DNA of 55,703 nucleotides from assembly GCF_900163545.1 (NCBI RefSeq), contig NZ_FUHW01000013.1:1-55703 (forward strand), given 5' to 3'. Numbering within the stretch: the stretch's first letter is position 1; every line of letters begins with the position of its first letter. Made by a program: the position numbers and the translations under genes. Shown piece by piece: positions 18,081 to 26,027 of this stretch. This DNA comes from Arthrobacter rhombi. GTDB lineage: Bacteria > Actinomycetota > Actinomycetes > Actinomycetales > Micrococcaceae. The notes below the pieces were generated by a model. That model did not search any database and was not told the origin of the DNA. It saw only the letters and a list, made by a program, of their open reading frames with translations.

Positions 18081-18761
18081 TCAGGACTCGAATTTGTAGC
18101 CCAGGCCGCGCACGGTCACCAGATGCACGGGTGCCCCGGGATCCGGCTCGATCTTTGAGCGCAGCCGTTTGACGTGCACATCCAAGGTCTTGGTGTCCCC
18201 GACGTAATCCGAACCCCACACCCTGTCGATCAGCTGACCGCGGGTGAGGACCCGCCCGGCATTGCGCAACAGCATCTCCAACAGTTCGAATTCCTTCAGC
18301 GGGAACGACACCGCCTCACCGTGCACGCTGACCGTATGGCGTTCCACGTCCATGCGGACCGGCCCGGCCTGGACCGTGGAGGCAATCAGTTCCTCGGGTT
18401 CGCCCTGGCGGCGCAGCACCGCCCGGATCCTGGCGATCAGTTCCCTGGCCGAGTAGGGCTTGGTCACATAGTCGTCGGCACCGATTTCCAAGCCCACGAC
18501 TTTGTCGATTTCCGAGTCCTTGGCCGTCAACATGATCACCGGTACCGACGAGCGCTGGCGCAACTGCCGGCAGACCTCGGTACCGGATTGCCCGGGGAGC
18601 ATGAGGTCCAGCAGGACCAGATCTGCCCCGTTGCGGTCGAACTCGATGACGGCGTCGAGCCCGTTATCGACGACCTGAATCTCGAAGCCTTCCTTGGTCA
18701 GCAGGTATTCCAGTGGGTCGCTCAGCGACTCCTCGTCTTCGACCACCAGGATGCGGGTCAA
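18081..18761 (-). CDS. regX3: OmpR/PhoB-family response regulator, RegX3-like
   Basis: This 226-residue DNA-binding response regulator has a receiver with the acidic pair ED (8-9), phosphoacceptor D52 (LVLLDLMLPG) and a conserved Lys (VTKPYSA). A winged-helix domain follows (RHTVSVHGEAVSFPLKEFEL, then TLDVHVKRLRSKI). The start is taken as TTG 18761, because GAAGGAG precedes it and it overlaps the senX3 stop (TTGA). A longer reading upstream would lie inside senX3. Pairing with a SenX3-like kinase, phoU and gpmA points to phosphate control as in mycobacteria. Confidence 0.9.
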   Translation of the reverse strand: MTRILVVEDEESLSDPLEYLLTKEGFEIQVVDNGLDAVIEFDRNGADLVLLDLMLPGQSGTEVCRQLRQRSSVPVIMLTAKDSEIDKVVGLEIGADDYVTKPYSARELIARIRAVLRRQGEPEELIASTVQAGPVRMDVERHTVSVHGEAVSFPLKEFELLEMLLRNAGRVLTRGQLIDRVWGSDYVGDTKTLDVHVKRLRSKIEPDPGAPVHLVTVRGLGYKFES

Positions 18762-19993
18762 ATTGGGTCTCCTTCTGCACGTGGCCGGTGCGCGTTCGCG
18801 CCGCCGGAGGGATGGTCGGTGACAGTCTCCGTTTCCCGGGCCTGGCCCGGGTCTCGTGCTGCCTCGTGGGCGTCTTCGTGCCGTGGCATGCGCACCGTGA
18901 AGGTGGAGCCTTGCCCCGGTCGGGACCACAGCGTGACTTCGCCGCCGTGATTGGAAATAACGTGTTTGACGATACTCAACCCCAGGCCGGTACCGCCGGT
19001 CTGGCGCGACCGGGCGGCATCGACGCGGTAGAAGCGCTCAAAGATGCGTTCCTGTTCTTCGGGGGCGATCCCTGGGCCCTGATCGGTGACCGACACTTGA
19101 ACGAGCCCGTCGCGTGAGCGCACGCCGACCCCGACGTTGGTCCCCTCGGGCGAATAACGGATGGCGTTGTCGATGAGGTTGCGGAACGCGGTCATCAGCA
19201 GGTCCCGCTCCCCGAAGATCCGGTCCTGGGTGTGGCCGCCGACGGTGATCGTGATGGCCTTGCCTTCGGCGGTGAGCCGGTTGCGGTCCACGGCTTCGGC
19301 GACGATCCGGTTCACGTCCACCGGTTGGCCCTGCAGGACAACATCGGTGCCCTGCAATCGGGAGAGTTCGATGATGTCCTGCACCAGGGCCGCCAGCCGG
19401 TGGGCTTCCTTGTCGAGTCGGGTGGAAAAACGTCTCACCGCCACTTCGTCATCCGCGGCACCATCGATGGCCTCGGAGAGCAGCTGGATGGCCCCGACGG
19501 GCGTCTTCAACTCGTGGGAGACGTTGGCGACGAAGTCGTTGCGGATCGCTTCGGTACGGGTGATCTCCGTCCGGTCATCGGCCAGCAGCAGGATGTATTC
19601 CTCACCCAGCGGGGCGACCCGCACATGCACCACGATGGTTCCCTGGCCCAGGGGGCCCAAGGGCAGCTCGAACTGGCGTTCTTCGATGACCCCGTCGGAA
19701 CGTACCCTGCGCGCCAGTGCCAGCAGTTCCGCGTGGACCACCGTGTGTCCGCGCACCAGGCCGTAGGCATAGGCTGCCGGGTTGGCACGAACGACCCCGT
19801 CGATGTCGTCGACCACGACGAAGGCCCGTCCGACGACGGAGAGGATCTCCGCGGCGCCGTCGGGCAATGTCGGCTCTCCGACGTCGGTGACGGCCTCGCG
19901 CTGAAGCTGGCTGTAACGGTAGGCCAACAGCCCTACAACGCCCAGCGCCAGCCCCACGAGCCCGGCGACCACTATGACCAGTGCATCATCCAC
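18758..19993 (-). CDS. senX3: Sensor histidine kinase, SenX3-like
   Basis: This is a 411-residue membrane kinase with one N-terminal transmembrane segment (about residues 4-25). A PAS-like domain follows (RAFVVVDDIDGVVRANPAA). The HisKA box has H160 (FVANVSHELKTPVGA), and the ATPase domain has NLIDNAIRYSPEG, DQGPGIAPEEQ and GTGLGLSIVKHV. It phosphorylates the RegX3-like regulator, whose start overlaps its stop. The start is GTG with TAGGCT 6 bases upstream. In mycobacteria the equivalent pair responds to phosphate limitation with Pst/PhoU input, and phoU is divergent next door here. Confidence 0.9.
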   Translation of the reverse strand: MDDALVIVVAGLVGLALGVVGLLAYRYSQLQREAVTDVGEPTLPDGAAEILSVVGRAFVVVDDIDGVVRANPAAYAYGLVRGHTVVHAELLALARRVRSDGVIEERQFELPLGPLGQGTIVVHVRVAPLGEEYILLLADDRTEITRTEAIRNDFVANVSHELKTPVGAIQLLSEAIDGAADDEVAVRRFSTRLDKEAHRLAALVQDIIELSRLQGTDVVLQGQPVDVNRIVAEAVDRNRLTAEGKAITITVGGHTQDRIFGERDLLMTAFRNLIDNAIRYSPEGTNVGVGVRSRDGLVQVSVTDQGPGIAPEEQERIFERFYRVDAARSRQTGGTGLGLSIVKHVISNHGGEVTLWSRPGQGSTFTVRMPRHEDAHEAARDPGQARETETVTDHPSGGANAHRPRAEGDPI

Positions 19994-19999
19994 GGTTCC

Positions 20000-20005
20000 A
20001 GCCTA
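20000..20005 (-). promoter_or_regulatory. senX3 -10 box, leaderless start
   Basis: TAGGCT (complement of 20000-20005) sits 6 bases before the senX3 GTG. The candidate PHO box begins 49 bases further upstream. Confidence 0.45.
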
Positions 20006-20053
20006 GCCGTGCCACTGATTGGTTCCTGTCTGCTTCGGTGGGCTCGGGCAGCC

Positions 20054-20097
20054 ATTCACCGAATGTTCATACGCGAAGGCCCGGAGGTTAACGTTGG
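20054..20097. promoter_or_regulatory. Candidate PHO box in senX3/phoU intergenic region
   Basis: Four consecutive 11-base units can be read: ATTCACCGAAT, GTTCATACGCG, AAGGCCCGGAG and GTTAACGTTGG. Units 1, 2 and 4 keep a TTCA/TTAA core in the same register. Unit 2 fits the streptomycete direct-repeat consensus at 10 of 11 positions. It lies between divergent senX3 and phoU, where RegX3/PhoP-type proteins are expected to bind. Confidence 0.5.
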
Positions 20098-20172
20098 GGT
20101 GGCAGTCTTGATGACTACAGTGCCCGTCCCCTGCCTGAACGTGGGGGAACACCATGATGAAAGGACACCCTC

Positions 20173-20832
20173 ATGCGCAAGGTCTTCCAGGCGGAACTCC
20201 TAACGATCGGCGAGGAACTGACCCAGATGGCCGGACTCGTGGCGGATGCCATGGAACGCGCCCACACCGCGTATGCGGAGGCGGATACGGAGGTGGCCCA
20301 GGAAGTGATTGCCGCCGACGCGCGGGTGGACTTCATGCAGACACAGCTCGATGAGCGGGCCATCGACGTCCTGGCCCTGCAGGGTCCGGTGGCTTCGGAT
20401 CTGCGCATGATCGTCGGGTCGCTGCGGATGAGCGCCTCCCTGGAACGGATGGGCGATCTGGCCCGTCATATCGCCCAGCTCGCTCGGCTCCGTTTTCCGG
20501 TGACCGTGGCACCGGCATCGGTGGCCCCCGTCTTCGCGGAAATGGCCGGGCTCGACGTCCAGATTGCCCGGAAGCTGATCACCTTGCTCGAAACACGGGA
20601 TCTGGAAATCGCCCGGGAAATTGTTGCGCTCAATGCCCGGATCGACGATCTGCACGCCAGCGTCTTCAAGACGGTGGCCGGCCCTGACTGGAACGAATCG
20701 GGGCCCCGCACCGCCGATGTGACCCTGACCAGTCGTTACTTGGAACGGTATGGCGACCACGGGGTCTCGGTGGCCCGCAAGGTCAACTACCTGGTCACCG
20801 GCGAATGGGAGCCCGGCAGCGGGGCGCTCTAA
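20173..20832 (+). CDS. phoU: Phosphate signalling protein PhoU
   Basis: This 219-residue all-helical protein consists of two PhoU repeats. The first begins RKVFQAELLTIGEELTQMAG and contains LQGPVASDLRMIVGSLRMS. The second contains LTSRYLERYGDHGVSVARKV, which holds the conserved E-R-[YI]-GDH metal motif. PhoU represses phosphate-starvation signalling by linking the Pst transporter to the kinase. AAAGGA precedes the ATG. It is divergent from senX3 across a candidate PHO box, and a strong terminator follows. Confidence 0.94.
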   Translation: MRKVFQAELLTIGEELTQMAGLVADAMERAHTAYAEADTEVAQEVIAADARVDFMQTQLDERAIDVLALQGPVASDLRMIVGSLRMSASLERMGDLARHIAQLARLRFPVTVAPASVAPVFAEMAGLDVQIARKLITLLETRDLEIAREIVALNARIDDLHASVFKTVAGPDWNESGPRTADVTLTSRYLERYGDHGVSVARKVNYLVTGEWEPGSGAL

Positions 20833-20846
20833 CCCACCCCCGACAC

Positions 20847-20893
20847 GACCGGGGCCGGTCCGCGTAGCAACGCGGACCGGCCCCGGTCTTTTT
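20847..20893 (+). terminator. Rho-independent terminator after phoU
   Basis: A perfect 18-bp GC-rich stem (20847-20864 with 20871-20888) closes a TAGCAA loop and is followed by five T. It lies between convergent phoU and gpmA. Confidence 0.92.
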
Positions 20894-20915
20894 CTGCAGC
20901 TCGTTCAAGGGACGG

Positions 20916-21662
20916 CTATTTGCGGCCCTGGTTCGCGACGGCCTGAATGGCGTCGGCAGCGGCGGCGGCGTCCAGGTAGCGGCCGCCGGGGGTCACCGGC
21001 TTGAAGTCCTCATCCAGTTCGTAGACCAGCGGGATGCCCGTGGGGATGTTCAACCCGGCGATATCCTCATCCGAAATACCGTCCAGGTGTTTGACCATGG
21101 CCCGCAGCGAGTTGCCGTGCGCGGTGACCAAAACCGTCTTGCCAGCCTCCAGATCGGGACGGATGGCACCCTCCCAGTAGGGCAGCATCCGTTCGAGCAC
21201 GTCCTTGAGGCATTCGGTACGCGGCGCCTCATTGCCGAGGTCGGCGTAGCGGGGGTCCCCGATTTGGGAGAACTCCGAGTCATCGTCCAACGGCGGCGGC
21301 GGCGTGTCGTAGGAGCGGCGCCATTTCATGAACTGCTCCTCGCCGTACTCGGCCAGGGTCTGGGCCTTGTCCTTGCCCTGCAGTGCGCCGTAGTGGCGCT
21401 CGTTCAGGCGCCAGTCACGACGGACCGGCAGCCAGGAGAGATCGGCGGCTTCGAGGGCAAGGTTGGCCGTGATGATCGCGCGCTTGAGCAGCGAGGTATG
21501 CAGCACGTCAGGGGTGAGACCTGCTTCGGTGAGGAGCTCACCACCGCGGATGGCCTCCGTGCGGCCCTTCTCGGTCAGCGGCACGTCGTACCAGCCGGTG
21601 AAGAGGTTCTTTTCGTTCCATTCGCTCTGCCCGTGGCGGAGCAGGATCAGGGTGTGCGTCAT
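20916..21662 (-). CDS. gpmA: 2,3-bisphosphoglycerate-dependent phosphoglycerate mutase
   Basis: This 248-residue glycolytic enzyme interconverts 3- and 2-phosphoglycerate. The RHG motif [10 protein letters not shown] carries the phospho-acceptor H10, and [27 protein letters not shown] and [16 protein letters not shown] are the other family blocks. TAGGAT lies 6 bases before the ATG, so the mRNA may be leaderless. A gpm gene beside senX3-regX3 is also seen in mycobacteria. Confidence 0.96.
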   Translation of the reverse strand: MTHTLILLRHGQSEWNEKNLFTGWYDVPLTEKGRTEAIRGGELLTEAGLTPDVLHTSLLKRAIITANLALEAADLSWLPVRRDWRLNERHYGALQGKDKAQTLAEYGEEQFMKWRRSYDTPPPPLDDDSEFSQIGDPRYADLGNEAPRTECLKDVLERMLPYWEGAIRPDLEAGKTVLVTAHGNSLRAMVKHLDGISDEDIAGLNIPTGIPLVYELDEDFKPVTPGGRYLDAAAAADAIQAVANQGRK

Positions 21663-21668
21663 GGTCCC

Positions 21669-21674
21669 ATCCTA
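21669..21674 (-). promoter_or_regulatory. gpmA -10 box, leaderless start
   Basis: TAGGAT (complement of 21669-21674) sits 6 bases before the gpmA ATG. Confidence 0.45.
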
Positions 21675-21746
21675 TCGGGCGTGAAGTCGGTTACTTTCAC
21701 CGGTATCTGGTCATGAAGGACCCTTCCGGAGGTTTATATTTTTTTC

Positions 21747-22592
21747 GTGGTGCAAAAGTCTCGAAGGCTCAGCGGCCGGCACCAGGCCGGACGCCCCTTG
21801 GGCAACCCCACCCGCGGGACGACGAGTCCGAACAGGATGCGCCGGGTGGATCGTTGGATGACCGGAACCCAGAACTTCAGGCTCCGCCCCGATGTCACCG
21901 GGGCACCACCGATCTGCGTGGATTTGGGGTACGGGGCTTCACCGCGCACCGCTGTCGAGTATTTCCAGCGTCTGCGTGTCGTGAACCCGCGGGTGGCCGT
22001 CGTCGGACTGGAAATCGATCCCGGCAGGGTTCTGGCAGCGAAGCTCCTGGAGGTCGAGGGCCTGTCCTTCACCGTCGGAGGTTTCGAGATCCCCACGGAC
22101 CGCAATCCCCTGCTGATCCGGGCCTTCAACGTCTTGCGCCAATATAACGAAGAGGATGTGGCGGCGATCTGGTCCTCGTTGGCCGCCCGCCTGGACCCTG
22201 CGGGTCTGCTCATCGAGGGGACCTGCGATGAAATCGGCCGGGTCAGCACCTGGGTGGGGGTCTCCCCCGAGGGCCCGCTGACCTTGAGCATCTCGATCCG
22301 CTTCGGCGCCGTTCAACGACCCAGCGAGGTTGCCGAACGGCTACCGAAGGCGCTGATCCACCGCAACCATCCCGGCGAACGGGTCCACGATTTCTTGGCG
22401 GCCGCCGATGCTGCGTGGCTGGCGGCAGCCCCCTTGGCCACCTTCGGGCAGCGGCAGCGCTGGATGGCCATGTGCCGGGCCTTGCGGGCCGCGGGGTGGC
22501 CGGTCCGTGATGGGCCCTCACGGTGGCGTTTGGGCGAATTGACCGTGGATTGGGCGTGCGTGGCCCCGCGGACGGGGTCGCTGGCTCTCTAG
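21747..22592 (+). CDS. Class I SAM-dependent methyltransferase-like protein
   Basis: This is a 281-residue protein. Its middle looks like a Rossmann methyltransferase: CVDLGYGASPRTAVEYF as motif I, VVGLEIDPGRV with an acidic residue after strand 2, and a later FNVLRQYNEEDV/LDPAGLLIEGTCDE block. The N-terminal 40 residues are basic, and the substrate is unknown. It starts at GTG 21747 (an adjacent GTG at 21750 is possible) with GGAGG upstream at rather long spacing. It is divergent from gpmA and convergent with the DUF2516 gene, 10 bases apart. Confidence 0.7.
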   Translation: MVQKSRRLSGRHQAGRPLGNPTRGTTSPNRMRRVDRWMTGTQNFRLRPDVTGAPPICVDLGYGASPRTAVEYFQRLRVVNPRVAVVGLEIDPGRVLAAKLLEVEGLSFTVGGFEIPTDRNPLLIRAFNVLRQYNEEDVAAIWSSLAARLDPAGLLIEGTCDEIGRVSTWVGVSPEGPLTLSISIRFGAVQRPSEVAERLPKALIHRNHPGERVHDFLAAADAAWLAAAPLATFGQRQRWMAMCRALRAAGWPVRDGPSRWRLGELTVDWACVAPRTGSLAL

Positions 22593-22602
22593 GAGCCGGG
22601 GC

Positions 22603-22914
22603 CTAGTAGTTGTAGTACCCCGGCGTGCCCTTGCCGCCAACGGCGGGCCGGACATCGGCGAGGTAGACGCAGCTGACGCAGGCGGCGATCAGTTGCAGGA
22701 ATCCTGCACCACCGCCGGCGAGGAAACTGAAGACGCAGAAGACGGCGGCCACGCCGGTGAGCCCCATCCAGAAACCCTTGGTCCGCTTATTCTCACGCTG
22801 GTAGTTCTGCGCCGGGCGGCGGGCGGCATCGATGAAGGCCCAGAGGCCGAGCACGAGCGCGACCAGGCTCAGGGCCTTGAAGAGGTAGATCTCAAACAAC
22901 AATGCGGTAACCAC
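22603..22914 (-). CDS. DUF2516-family small membrane protein
   Basis: This 103-residue protein has two or three transmembrane segments: an N-terminal helix within residues 3-28, KGFWMGLTGVAAVFCVFSFL, and a third hydrophobic stretch to about residue 85. Its tail has the sequence DVRPAVGGKGTPGYYNY. The layout fits DUF2516, an actinobacterial membrane family without known function. The GTG start has TAGACT 7 bases upstream. Confidence 0.8.
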   Translation of the reverse strand: MVTALLFEIYLFKALSLVALVLGLWAFIDAARRPAQNYQRENKRTKGFWMGLTGVAAVFCVFSFLAGGGAGFLQLIAACVSCVYLADVRPAVGGKGTPGYYNY

Positions 22915-22921
22915 ATCCGAC

Positions 22922-22927
22922 AGTCTA
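22922..22927 (-). promoter_or_regulatory. DUF2516 gene -10 box, leaderless start
   Basis: TAGACT (complement of 22922-22927) sits 7 bases before the GTG at 22914. Confidence 0.45.
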
Positions 22928-22950
22928 GGCGACCGGGGCCCGATCAGTCC

Positions 22951-24096
22951 TTAGCGTGTGCTCTCCAGCGCGGCGCGCAGATCGTTCCACAGATCCTCGA
23001 CGTTCTCGATCCCCGCACTGAGCCGAATCAGATGCTCCGGAACGGATTCCGGTTCCCCCGGATGGCGCCGCCGGCGTTCGGCCAGGGATTCGACGCCGCC
23101 CAGGCTCGTGGCCGGGGTCCACAACCGCAATGCCGCCAGGACCGCTTCGGCGGCTACCTCTCCCCCGGCCACGGTGATGCACAGGATGGAACCGAATCCT
23201 TCCATCTGGGCCGCCGCCCGGGCGTGCCCGGGGTCCGTTGCCAACCCGGGGTACCTGACGGCTTCCACGGCGGGGTGGGCGTCCAGCCGGCGGGCCAGTT
23301 CACCGGCGTTGGCCTGGGCCCGTTCGACGCGCAGCGCCATGGTCCGCAATCCGCGCAGCGTCAACCAGGTTTCGAAGGGCCCAGCGATCGCCCCATGGAG
23401 CGAACGGTAGGCGTGGAGCTTGTCCCGCAGCTCGGCATCGCCGGTGAGGATCGCCCCCAGAACGACGTCGGAATGCCCGCCCATGTATTTGGTCGCCGAA
23501 TGCACCACGACGTCGGCACCGAGTTCCAGCGGGCGCTGCAACAGGGGTGTGGAGAAGGTGTTGTCCACGACGCACAGCACCGAGGCGGCACGGGCACCGG
23601 CGGCCAGTGCCGCCACATCGGCGACCTCGAGCATCGGGTTGGTGGGGCTTTCGAGCCAGAGCATATCGGCGCCGTCGAGCAGGGCCAGGGTGGCCTCGGT
23701 GTCAGCAATATCGGCCAGACGCACCTGGATTCCGATGCGGGACTGCAGGTCGGCCACCAACGAAAGGGAGCCGTTGTAGCTATGCCGGGGGATGACGATG
23801 GTCCCGTTCTGGGGCAGCAACGACATGGCCGCGGCCACCGCAGCCATCCCCGAGGCGAAGACCAACCCGGGCAGCGGGGAGGACTCCAGTTGGGCCAAGG
23901 CCTCTTCCAGGGGGTCCCAGGTCGGGTTGGAGAATCGTCCGTAGGTTCGCTCCCCCTGCCCCGGGGTGCCGGTGCCCACGAAGGTGGAAGAGAGCACGAT
24001 CGGTGGATTCACGGGGGCATCGGGCTCGCGCGCGGGTCGTCCTGCGGCAACGACGACGGTATCCGGGGCAAGATCGTGCGGGTGTGAAGAGGACAT
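22951..24096 (-). CDS. Cystathionine gamma-synthase / trans-sulfuration PLP enzyme
   Basis: This 381-residue protein belongs to the Cys/Met-metabolism PLP family (fold type I). PPIVLSSTF and YGRFSNPTWDPLEEALAQLE are the N-terminal signatures. LWLESPTNPML and VVDNTFSTPLLQRPLELGAD follow, and the Schiff-base lysine is in VVHSATKYMGGHSDVV. Family members include cystathionine gamma-synthase (MetB), beta- and gamma-lyases and O-acetylhomoserine sulfhydrylase, and sequence alone does not decide between them. TACGAT lies 6 bases before the ATG. It is divergent from tmk. Confidence 0.85.
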   Translation of the reverse strand: MSSSHPHDLAPDTVVVAAGRPAREPDAPVNPPIVLSSTFVGTGTPGQGERTYGRFSNPTWDPLEEALAQLESSPLPGLVFASGMAAVAAAMSLLPQNGTIVIPRHSYNGSLSLVADLQSRIGIQVRLADIADTEATLALLDGADMLWLESPTNPMLEVADVAALAAGARAASVLCVVDNTFSTPLLQRPLELGADVVVHSATKYMGGHSDVVLGAILTGDAELRDKLHAYRSLHGAIAGPFETWLTLRGLRTMALRVERAQANAGELARRLDAHPAVEAVRYPGLATDPGHARAAAQMEGFGSILCITVAGGEVAAEAVLAALRLWTPATSLGGVESLAERRRRHPGEPESVPEHLIRLSAGIENVEDLWNDLRAALESTR

Positions 24097-24102
24097 GTCA
24101 GC

Positions 24103-24108
24103 ATCGTA
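24103..24108 (-). promoter_or_regulatory. Trans-sulfuration gene -10 box, leaderless start
   Basis: TACGAT (complement of 24103-24108) sits 6 bases before the ATG at 24096. Confidence 0.4.
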
Positions 24109-24165
24109 GACCGCCGCGTCGGGCAGCCTCGAAGTCGCGACCGCGTATTACCGGCCCGGGGCCGA

Positions 24166-24171
24166 TAGGCT
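24166..24171 (+). promoter_or_regulatory. tmk -10 box, leaderless start
   Basis: TAGGCT sits 6 bases before the tmk GTG. Confidence 0.45.
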
Positions 24172-24177
24172 TACCGG

Positions 24178-24840
24178 GTGAATGAAATGCAGCGCGCGCC
24201 CGGGGCCCTGTTCGTCGTCTTCGAAGGCGGCGATGGTGCCGGCAAATCCACCCAGGCTGCCCTGTTGGCCCGTCGGCTCCAGGACGCTGGACGCGAGGTC
24301 CTCCGCACCCGCGAACCCGGAGGCACCGTCATCGGTGAGGAACTGCGCTCCCTGGTGCTCGACCACGGCCGCGGCCAGGTCGATGCCCGCACCGAAGCCT
24401 TGATGTTCGCCGCGGCCCGTGCCGCCCATGTCGAGCAGCTCATCCTTCCGGCGCTGGCCCGCGGGACCACCATCATTTGCGATCGCTTCATTGATTCCTC
24501 GGTCGCCTACCAAGGGGTGGGACGCGGACTGGGGACCGAGGAAGTGCTGCGGCTGAACCGTTGGGCCACGGACGGACTCCGCCCCGATCTGACCATCCTG
24601 CTCGACGTCGACCCACTTTCTGGTCGGCTCCGTCGCACGCAGGGCCACGGGGCCGAGGACCGGCTCGAATCCGAGCCCGACGATTTCCATGCCCGCATCC
24701 GGCAGGCCTTCCTGGACCGCGCGAGGAACGACGACGGCACCTATCTGGTGCTTGATGCTTCCCTGGAAGTTGAGGACCTGGAAGCCCGGATTGCCTCCGC
24801 CGTGGAGACCGCGATCCAGGCCGCCGGGGCCTCCTCATGA
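24178..24840 (+). CDS. tmk: Thymidylate kinase
   Basis: This 220-residue enzyme phosphorylates dTMP to dTDP. The P-loop FEGGDGAGKST (about 16-26) is followed by REPGGTVIGEELRSL, CDRFIDSSVAYQGVGRG (the DR[YF] motif) and a lid region around RLRRTQGHGAEDRLE. The GTG start has TAGGCT 6 bases upstream. Its stop overlaps the holB start (ATGA), and the pairing of tmk with holB is widespread in bacteria. Confidence 0.96.
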   Translation: MNEMQRAPGALFVVFEGGDGAGKSTQAALLARRLQDAGREVLRTREPGGTVIGEELRSLVLDHGRGQVDARTEALMFAAARAAHVEQLILPALARGTTIICDRFIDSSVAYQGVGRGLGTEEVLRLNRWATDGLRPDLTILLDVDPLSGRLRRTQGHGAEDRLESEPDDFHARIRQAFLDRARNDDGTYLVLDASLEVEDLEARIASAVETAIQAAGASS

Positions 24841-26027
24841 GCGCCGCCGTCGAGCTGACCGGGGTCTGGGCCGACCTGCCGGGTCAGGACGCGGCCATCG
24901 ACGCCCTCCAACGGGCAGCCACCCTGGGTGCTCCCGCGCATGCCTGGCTGTTCACGGGCCCCCCGGGGTCTGGTCGTTCGAATGCTGCCCGCGCCTTTGC
25001 CGCTGCCCTGCAATGCGATGCCCCCGATCCGCAGGACCGCGGCTGCGGGCAGTGCCATGCCTGCCGCACCGTCATGGCGGGAACCCACCCCGACGTCTCA
25101 TTGATCGCCACCGAGAAGGTCACCTACCAGATCGTGGATGTCCGTGAGCTGATCACCCGGGCCCAGGACCGGCCGTCGGCCGGTAAATGGCGGGTCATCA
25201 TCGTCGAGGACGCCGACCGGATGACCGAGCGGACCACCAACGTCCTGCTCAAGTCGATCGAGGAGCCCCCACCGCATACCGTCTGGATCCTGTGCGCCCC
25301 GAGCCCGGCAGACGTGTTGGTGACGATCCGTTCGCGTTGCCGGCCCATCTCCCTCGGGGTTCCCTCCCGTGAGGCGGTGGCCGAACTGCTGGTCCGCCGC
25401 GACGGGCTGACGGCCGAACAAGCCGATTTCGCCGCCCGGGTATCCCAAAGCCATATCGGCATTGCCCGCCGGCTGGCCCGCGACGAGGGAGCCCGTCTCC
25501 GGCGGGATCGGACGGTGAAGCTGCCCCTGCGCCTCCAGTCGGTGTCCGATGCGGTGGTCGCTGCCGGAGATCTGGTCAAGCTCTCCACCGAGGAGTCCAC
25601 CGCCTCGGCGGAGGCCCGTGCGACGGCCGATACCGCCGCTCTCCGCGAATCCCTGGGTTTGGACTCCGATTCCCCGATCCCACCGCAGCTGCGCAGCCAA
25701 TTCAAGGCACTTGAGGAACTCAATAAACGTCGGGCCAAACGCGGTGTCAACGACTCGCTGGACCGGGCATTAATTGACCTGACCACGTTCTACCGTGACG
25801 TGCTGACCTTGCAGCTGGCCACCGGCAGCGAGCTGGTCAATGACTATCTGGCTCGCGAACTCGCCACGGTGGCCCACCGCACCACAGCAGAACAAACGTT
25901 GGCCCGGATCGACTACATTTCCGAAGCCCGCCGACGCATCACCGCCAACGTCCAACCATTGCTGGCCATGGAGGCCATGATGGCCGGGCTACTGCCGGCT
26001 AGGAACCAAGGAGACACCACCGCATGA
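24837..26027 (+). CDS. holB: DNA polymerase III subunit delta'
   Basis: This 396-residue clamp-loader subunit has the AAA+ layout. Walker A is FTGPPGSGRSNAAR, with Arg where ATP-binding subunits have Lys, as is usual for delta', which does not hydrolyse ATP. A zinc cluster follows (CDAPDPQDRGCGQCHAC), then VIIVEDADRMTERTTNVLLK and the SRC motif in TIRSRCRPISL. It overlaps tmk upstream and the lipoprotein hydrolase gene downstream by ATGA. Confidence 0.93.
   Translation: MSAAVELTGVWADLPGQDAAIDALQRAATLGAPAHAWLFTGPPGSGRSNAARAFAAALQCDAPDPQDRGCGQCHACRTVMAGTHPDVSLIATEKVTYQIVDVRELITRAQDRPSAGKWRVIIVEDADRMTERTTNVLLKSIEEPPPHTVWILCAPSPADVLVTIRSRCRPISLGVPSREAVAELLVRRDGLTAEQADFAARVSQSHIGIARRLARDEGARLRRDRTVKLPLRLQSVSDAVVAAGDLVKLSTEESTASAEARATADTAALRESLGLDSDSPIPPQLRSQFKALEELNKRRAKRGVNDSLDRALIDLTTFYRDVLTLQLATGSELVNDYLARELATVAHRTTAEQTLARIDYISEARRRITANVQPLLAMEAMMAGLLPARNQGDTTA

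Noticed and set aside
22693..24087. Plus-strand open frame of 464 codons
   Set aside because: It is a mirror of the trans-sulfuration enzyme and DUF2516 genes; Gln/Gly/His-rich with no domain.
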